This document shows positions 59,914 to 64,000 of a stretch of 64,000 nucleotides of DNA, piece by piece. The stretch's first letter is position 1; each line of letters starts with the position of its first letter. The notes below the pieces were generated by a model. That model was not told where the DNA came from, searched no databases, and saw only the letters and a program-made list of their open reading frames with translations. Location: NCBI GenBank assembly GCA_027704905.1, contig CM051001.1, positions 30,967,453 through 31,031,452 of the forward strand, read 5' to 3'. The position numbers and the translations under genes were made by a program. Source of the stretch: Muraenolepis orangiensis (Eukaryota > Chordata > Actinopteri > Gadiformes > Muraenolepididae).

Positions 59914-62301
59914 CTCAGGGGAAACATCAAGGTCTCCAAACACTTCTTCAAAGTCAGTTGGGTTCTTTCTCAGGGTCTGGTCTGCAGGCAGTGTGTTGTC
60001 ATTGTAAGACGTCACAAACTTAAAGTCACTTGTTCTCGATCCAGTGGTTAAATACGCATCATAATTGTATGCGCTGCGTAAAGTTCCAGTGCCGTCCACA
60101 TCTGCGTAGTTTGGAGGGAGGTAAGAGCTGGGAATAGCAACCGCTCCATCAAATAACAGTCTGGGCTTTCTCCTCCGACAAAACCTCAATCCCACAATGA
60201 TAATAATGAAAGTCAGGAAAAAGGTGGAGACGGATACCAGCGCGATGATCAGATAAGACGTTAATTTAGAACTGCTGTCTTCATAAGCCATGTCCTTAAG
60301 TTCTGGTACTTCAGCCAAGTTATCAGAAATCAGTAAAAACATGGAACATGTAGCAGAGAGGGAGGGCTGTCCGTTATCCTTCACAGCTACTAGAATGTTC
60401 TGTTTCATGTTGTCAGAATCAGAAATGTCTCGCTGGGTCCTGATCTCCCCACTGTGCAGATCGATTTTGAAAAGTCCAGGATCAGTGGATTTAATGATAT
60501 GATAGGACAGCCAGGCGTTCTGTCCAGAGTCCCCATCGACTGCTATCACCTTGGAAACCAGAGAACCTCCTTGTGCAGCTTTGGGTACCAGTTCAGTCAT
60601 GAAGGAGTTTCCCTCTGGGGCGGGGTAAAGTATCTGAGGAGTGTTGTCATTTACATCCGTTATGAAGACACTCACAGTCACGTTGCTGCTGAGCGGAGGA
60701 GAACCGTTGTCCCGAGCCATTACATACAATTTAAAGTTCTTAAAGTGTTCATAATCAAACGACCTGACACTTTGGATTACTCCGGTGTCTCCATTAACAG
60801 ATAAATAAGAGGACACTGGAGCCCCGTTGACTTTACCAGGTAAAAGAGAATAGATCACTGTACCGTTTTGTCTCCAGTCGGGGTCTTGAGCAGAAACTGA
60901 ACATAAAGTATGACCCGATTTGACGTTCTCAGACACATACGTGATGTATGACCGTTCATTAAAGGCGGGCGGGTTATCGTTGACGTCCGCTATAACGATT
61001 TGGATCATTTTTAAGGAAGACAGAGGCGGAGATCCCTCGTCTGTGGCAGTTACTGTGATGTTATAATCAGGAAGCAATTCGCGATCTAGTTTCTCTGTGG
61101 TCACCAAAGAATAATAGTTTTTGATGGAAGGAATGAGTTTAAACGGGACGTTTTGCTGAATGAAGCAGCGGACCTGTCGGTTTTCTTCCGCGTCCCTATC
61201 TTGTACGTTAATAATGCCGACTTCTGTACCAGGTGACACATTCTCCGGTACGGGATTGGTTAACGACTTTAATGTGATAACCGGCGCGTTGTCGTTAGCG
61301 TCGGATATACTGATGATCACTTTTGCATCTGAAGAAAGGCCATATCCATCTTTGGCCTCAACAAACATTTCATATTTGTTTTCTTCCTCAAAGTCAACGT
61401 CACCTATTACAGTAATCTCCCCCGTTGACTGATCAAGTGAGAACACTTTCCGTGAATCATCAGATATTTGACTAAATTCATATGTTACTTCTCCGTTAAC
61501 GCCGTCGTCCGCGTCTGTAGCGCTAACAGTAATCACGTGGGTTTTTAACGGAGAGTTTTCAGACAGACTGGCTTCATACACGGCTTGACTGAACACTGGG
61601 GAGTTATCATTAGCATCCAACACAGTGACGTCTATGGTTAAAGTACCTGATCTCTGAGGAGAACCGCCATCCAGAGCCGTTAACAATAATTGCATTTCCT
61701 GCTGCGCCTCTCTGTCTAACTCCTTGTCCAAAACCAATTCTCCATATTTAATACCAGCACTTGTAGTCTGAATATTCAAAACAAAATTGCTATTTGGTTG
61801 AAGAGCATAGGTTTGAACAGCGTTCTGGCCTATGTCTGCGTCATGGGCCGCGTTCACACGATACCGTGCTCCTTTATCAGCTGACTCTCTAATATCAAGT
61901 TTGATTTTGTCTTTCGGAAAAGTGGGTCCATTATCGTTAACGTCTTGAATCTGAAGTGTAATACGATGCAATTCCAACGGAGCTTCCAGAAGAATCTCGA
62001 ATGTAATAACACACAAAGGTTTCGCCGCACAGATTTTCTCTCTGTCCATTCTCTCCGCCACGATTACATCTCCGCTCCGTAGATTGACGTCGCAATATCT
62101 TCTGTCGTTTCCTTCCGTTTCAATACGAGCTTTGCGGGTCGATAGCGTACCGACATCAAGACCCAGATCCTTCGCAATATTTCCAATTACAGATCCCAGT
62201 TTCATCTCCTCCTGAATAGAGTAAACCAGGTCGCCATTTGTGTATTGCAGCAACGCGCAGAAAAGGACAAAGCGGCGAGCAACGAACACCTCGAAAAACA
62301 T
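59914..62301 (-). CDS. pcdhg: V11: protocadherin-gamma-like variable exon (intact, most divergent)
   Basis: 800 residues from the ATG at 62301 to the stop at 59899, donor after 59914. An in-frame ATG at 62397 exists, but MFFEVFVARRFVLFCALLQY from 62301 is a proper signal peptide and gives the exact 800-residue length of its siblings. EC1 has CAAKPLC and DVNDNGP. EC2-EC4 are distinct (SDANDNAP, TDEGSPPLSSLKMIQIV). EC5 begins NERSYITYVSENVKSGHTLC. From DPDWRQNG on, the protein becomes that of V2-V9, with a few private bases up to about 60,700. It would be a homophilic neuronal adhesion receptor. Its divergence and its CACT-type promoter box group it with V10. Confidence 0.92.
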
Positions 62302-62522
62302 TCTCGTGAAAGCGTTAATTCCAAACTGAAAATGTCCCAATTTGTCCTTAAATATGTAATCTTCAAAACAAATGCCGTAGATTGTCCACGCAACCATTAG
62401 ACACGAAGCGCAGACGCAACTGCAATAGACTGCATTATCCTGTAGGACTACACACTACTATCGCAGGCCTACTGGACTGGTTCATGTTAGAAAGTGATGA
62501 ATTAAGTGATGTCTGGTTTCCT

Positions 62523-62540
62523 TGGTGGATAGTGACACCG
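62523..62540 (-). promoter_or_regulatory. CSE-like promoter box, V11 (CACT variant)
   Basis: The minus strand reads CGGTGTCACTATCCACCA, 222 bp upstream of the preferred ATG. It shares GGTGTCACTAT with V10. Confidence 0.58.
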
Positions 62541-63117
62541 TGAGTACACAAATAACATAGCAGGCCAAACATATTTCCATTAGAAAGATTTGTTCATGTT
62601 CCCACATGCATCACAACCAATACACGTGATAACCTATAATAAGTAATGTTATAGCAAGTAGTAAATAATACTAATAATTATTGTATTTTATTGAACGGCC
62701 TAAAGTGTAAAACACTACATGTGCATCATTTAGTATATTACTTAGGCCTCACTTACAGCTAGCATAATTAGAAGTATATCTTAATGCTCATTAAAAAAAT
62801 AACATTCACACTCATGACTAACGTCAGACAAAGGATCTCTGAATAGTCTTAATCTTTTTGACTTGAAAAAGTCACGTGTAGCTACAGAACACTTGATAAA
62901 CATCTAGACATTGCTGGAAACACGGCCTGAACCGTTTCACAAACCATGTAACAATGACAACTTGTGTAAGTAAAAGTAAAGCTGGAAGAGACCGATAACC
63001 AACACAACATGTTTCTTCTGGTATTTAATATATCAGGGAAACACTGATGCTATGCATCAAACACAGAAGGGTGAATCGGCATTAAATCCTCAGCCTTCTG
63101 TTTCAGGTGAAACATGA
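62541..63117. other. No gene seen; upstream of V11
   Basis: AT-rich unique-looking sequence without the repeated module of the younger exons. Confidence 0.5.
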
Positions 63118-63138
63118 ACCAGAACCATGGACAGCGTC
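63118..63138 (+). promoter_or_regulatory. RE1-like site, V11
   Basis: CCAGAACCATGGACAGCG differs from the V6/V7 site by a single base (ATGG for ACGG). It lies 817 bp upstream of the ATG, farther than in the other exons. Confidence 0.5.
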
Positions 63139-63620
<482 letters not shown>

Positions 63621-63639
63621 ACTGTATGTATAACTGTTA

Positions 63640-63903
63640 TAATAATGCTCTGAAAACTAATGTCCTAGAGTTTTGAAGGAGGTTGAAATCCTGTTCATCA
63701 TGACTCATTCAAGAGCATACTGTGCGTTGTGCAATACTCAGCAAAGCCCACAATTCAACCTAACCAATAAGTCCACCAACAACCTGAGGTGGATAAAACA
63801 GCCAAACATGGTGAAGCCTTAATATAGCTTGTTAATAATCAATGAGAAATACAGCTTAGAAGTGTTTTGAGATGATAGGACAGCCAGGCGTTTTGTGGAG
63901 GGT
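63640..63903 (-). pseudogene. Remnant of another variable exon: 3' flank plus EC6 scrap
   Basis: 63651-63850 is a diverged type-A 3' flank (AAAACTAATGTCCTAGAG, TTCATCATGACTCATT, TTGTTAATAATCAATGAG). Directly after it, GATGATAGGACAGCCAGGCG (63871-63890) matches the minus-strand coding sequence for LSYHI in EC6 of every exon. The stretch between, which should hold the tail and helix, is deleted, and similarity stops after about 30 bp. It marks a lost exon upstream of V11 in the direction of transcription. Confidence 0.6.
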
Positions 63904-64000
63904 CCCAATCCAATTTGAAACAGATAATATATACATGTATTAATACATTTCATAATAACAACACAATGTTTAAGTGGAATAAAAAGATAACTTGCAGCAT

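Overview
The window is teleost fish DNA. Eleven long single-exon reading frames of the protocadherin-gamma type (called V1 to V11 here, in coordinate order) sit in AT-rich, repeat-rich sequence. The intergenic DNA carries TA, GA and CA microsatellites, a hAT-type MITE with an 8-bp target-site duplication, pogo-type transposase debris, a solo LTR, and fish SINE-like tails of the 'AGCGTCTGCTAAATG' kind. This is a stretch of a clustered-protocadherin locus (the zebrafish pcdh2g-like class) made of variable exons only. No constant exons are present.

Layout: 1-5.2 kb is transposon debris. V1 to V6 (6.2-38.0 kb) lie on the plus strand. A run of exactly 1000 N fills 38001-39000. V7 to V11 (40.8-62.3 kb) lie on the minus strand. 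At 63.6-63.9 kb is the eroded 3' end of one more minus-strand exon. Each full-length exon codes for 800 residues up to an in-frame stop five codons beyond the splice donor: signal peptide, six cadherin repeats, one membrane helix and a short cytoplasmic tail ending at a conserved GAG|GTAGGC donor. V1 and V4 are frameshifted pseudogenes, and V10 has a single-base deletion.

Promoters are modular. A CSE/CTCF-like box (AGGTGTCGCTATGCACCT, or a relative with CACT in place of CGCT) lies 192-222 bp upstream of every ATG. About 480-510 bp upstream of nine exons, and at other distances for V10 and V11, is a REST/NRSF (RE1) site that is close to consensus and always in the same relative orientation. 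Each exon would be chosen by its own promoter, transcribed, and spliced to shared constant exons outside the window, giving neurons combinatorial adhesion identities. REST would keep the promoters silent outside neurons.

The locus is still being reshaped. The last 40% of every exon, from the middle of EC5 on, is nearly identical across the array, as expected from gene conversion. A 13.2-kb tandem duplication links V2-V3 with V4-V5. V5-V6 and V8-V7 form a near-identical inverted repeat of about 6.8 kb per arm around the gap. The convergent arrangement is either a real inverted duplication or a scaffold with one contig flipped or a second haplotype placed in tandem; the sequence gives reasons to suspect the latter.
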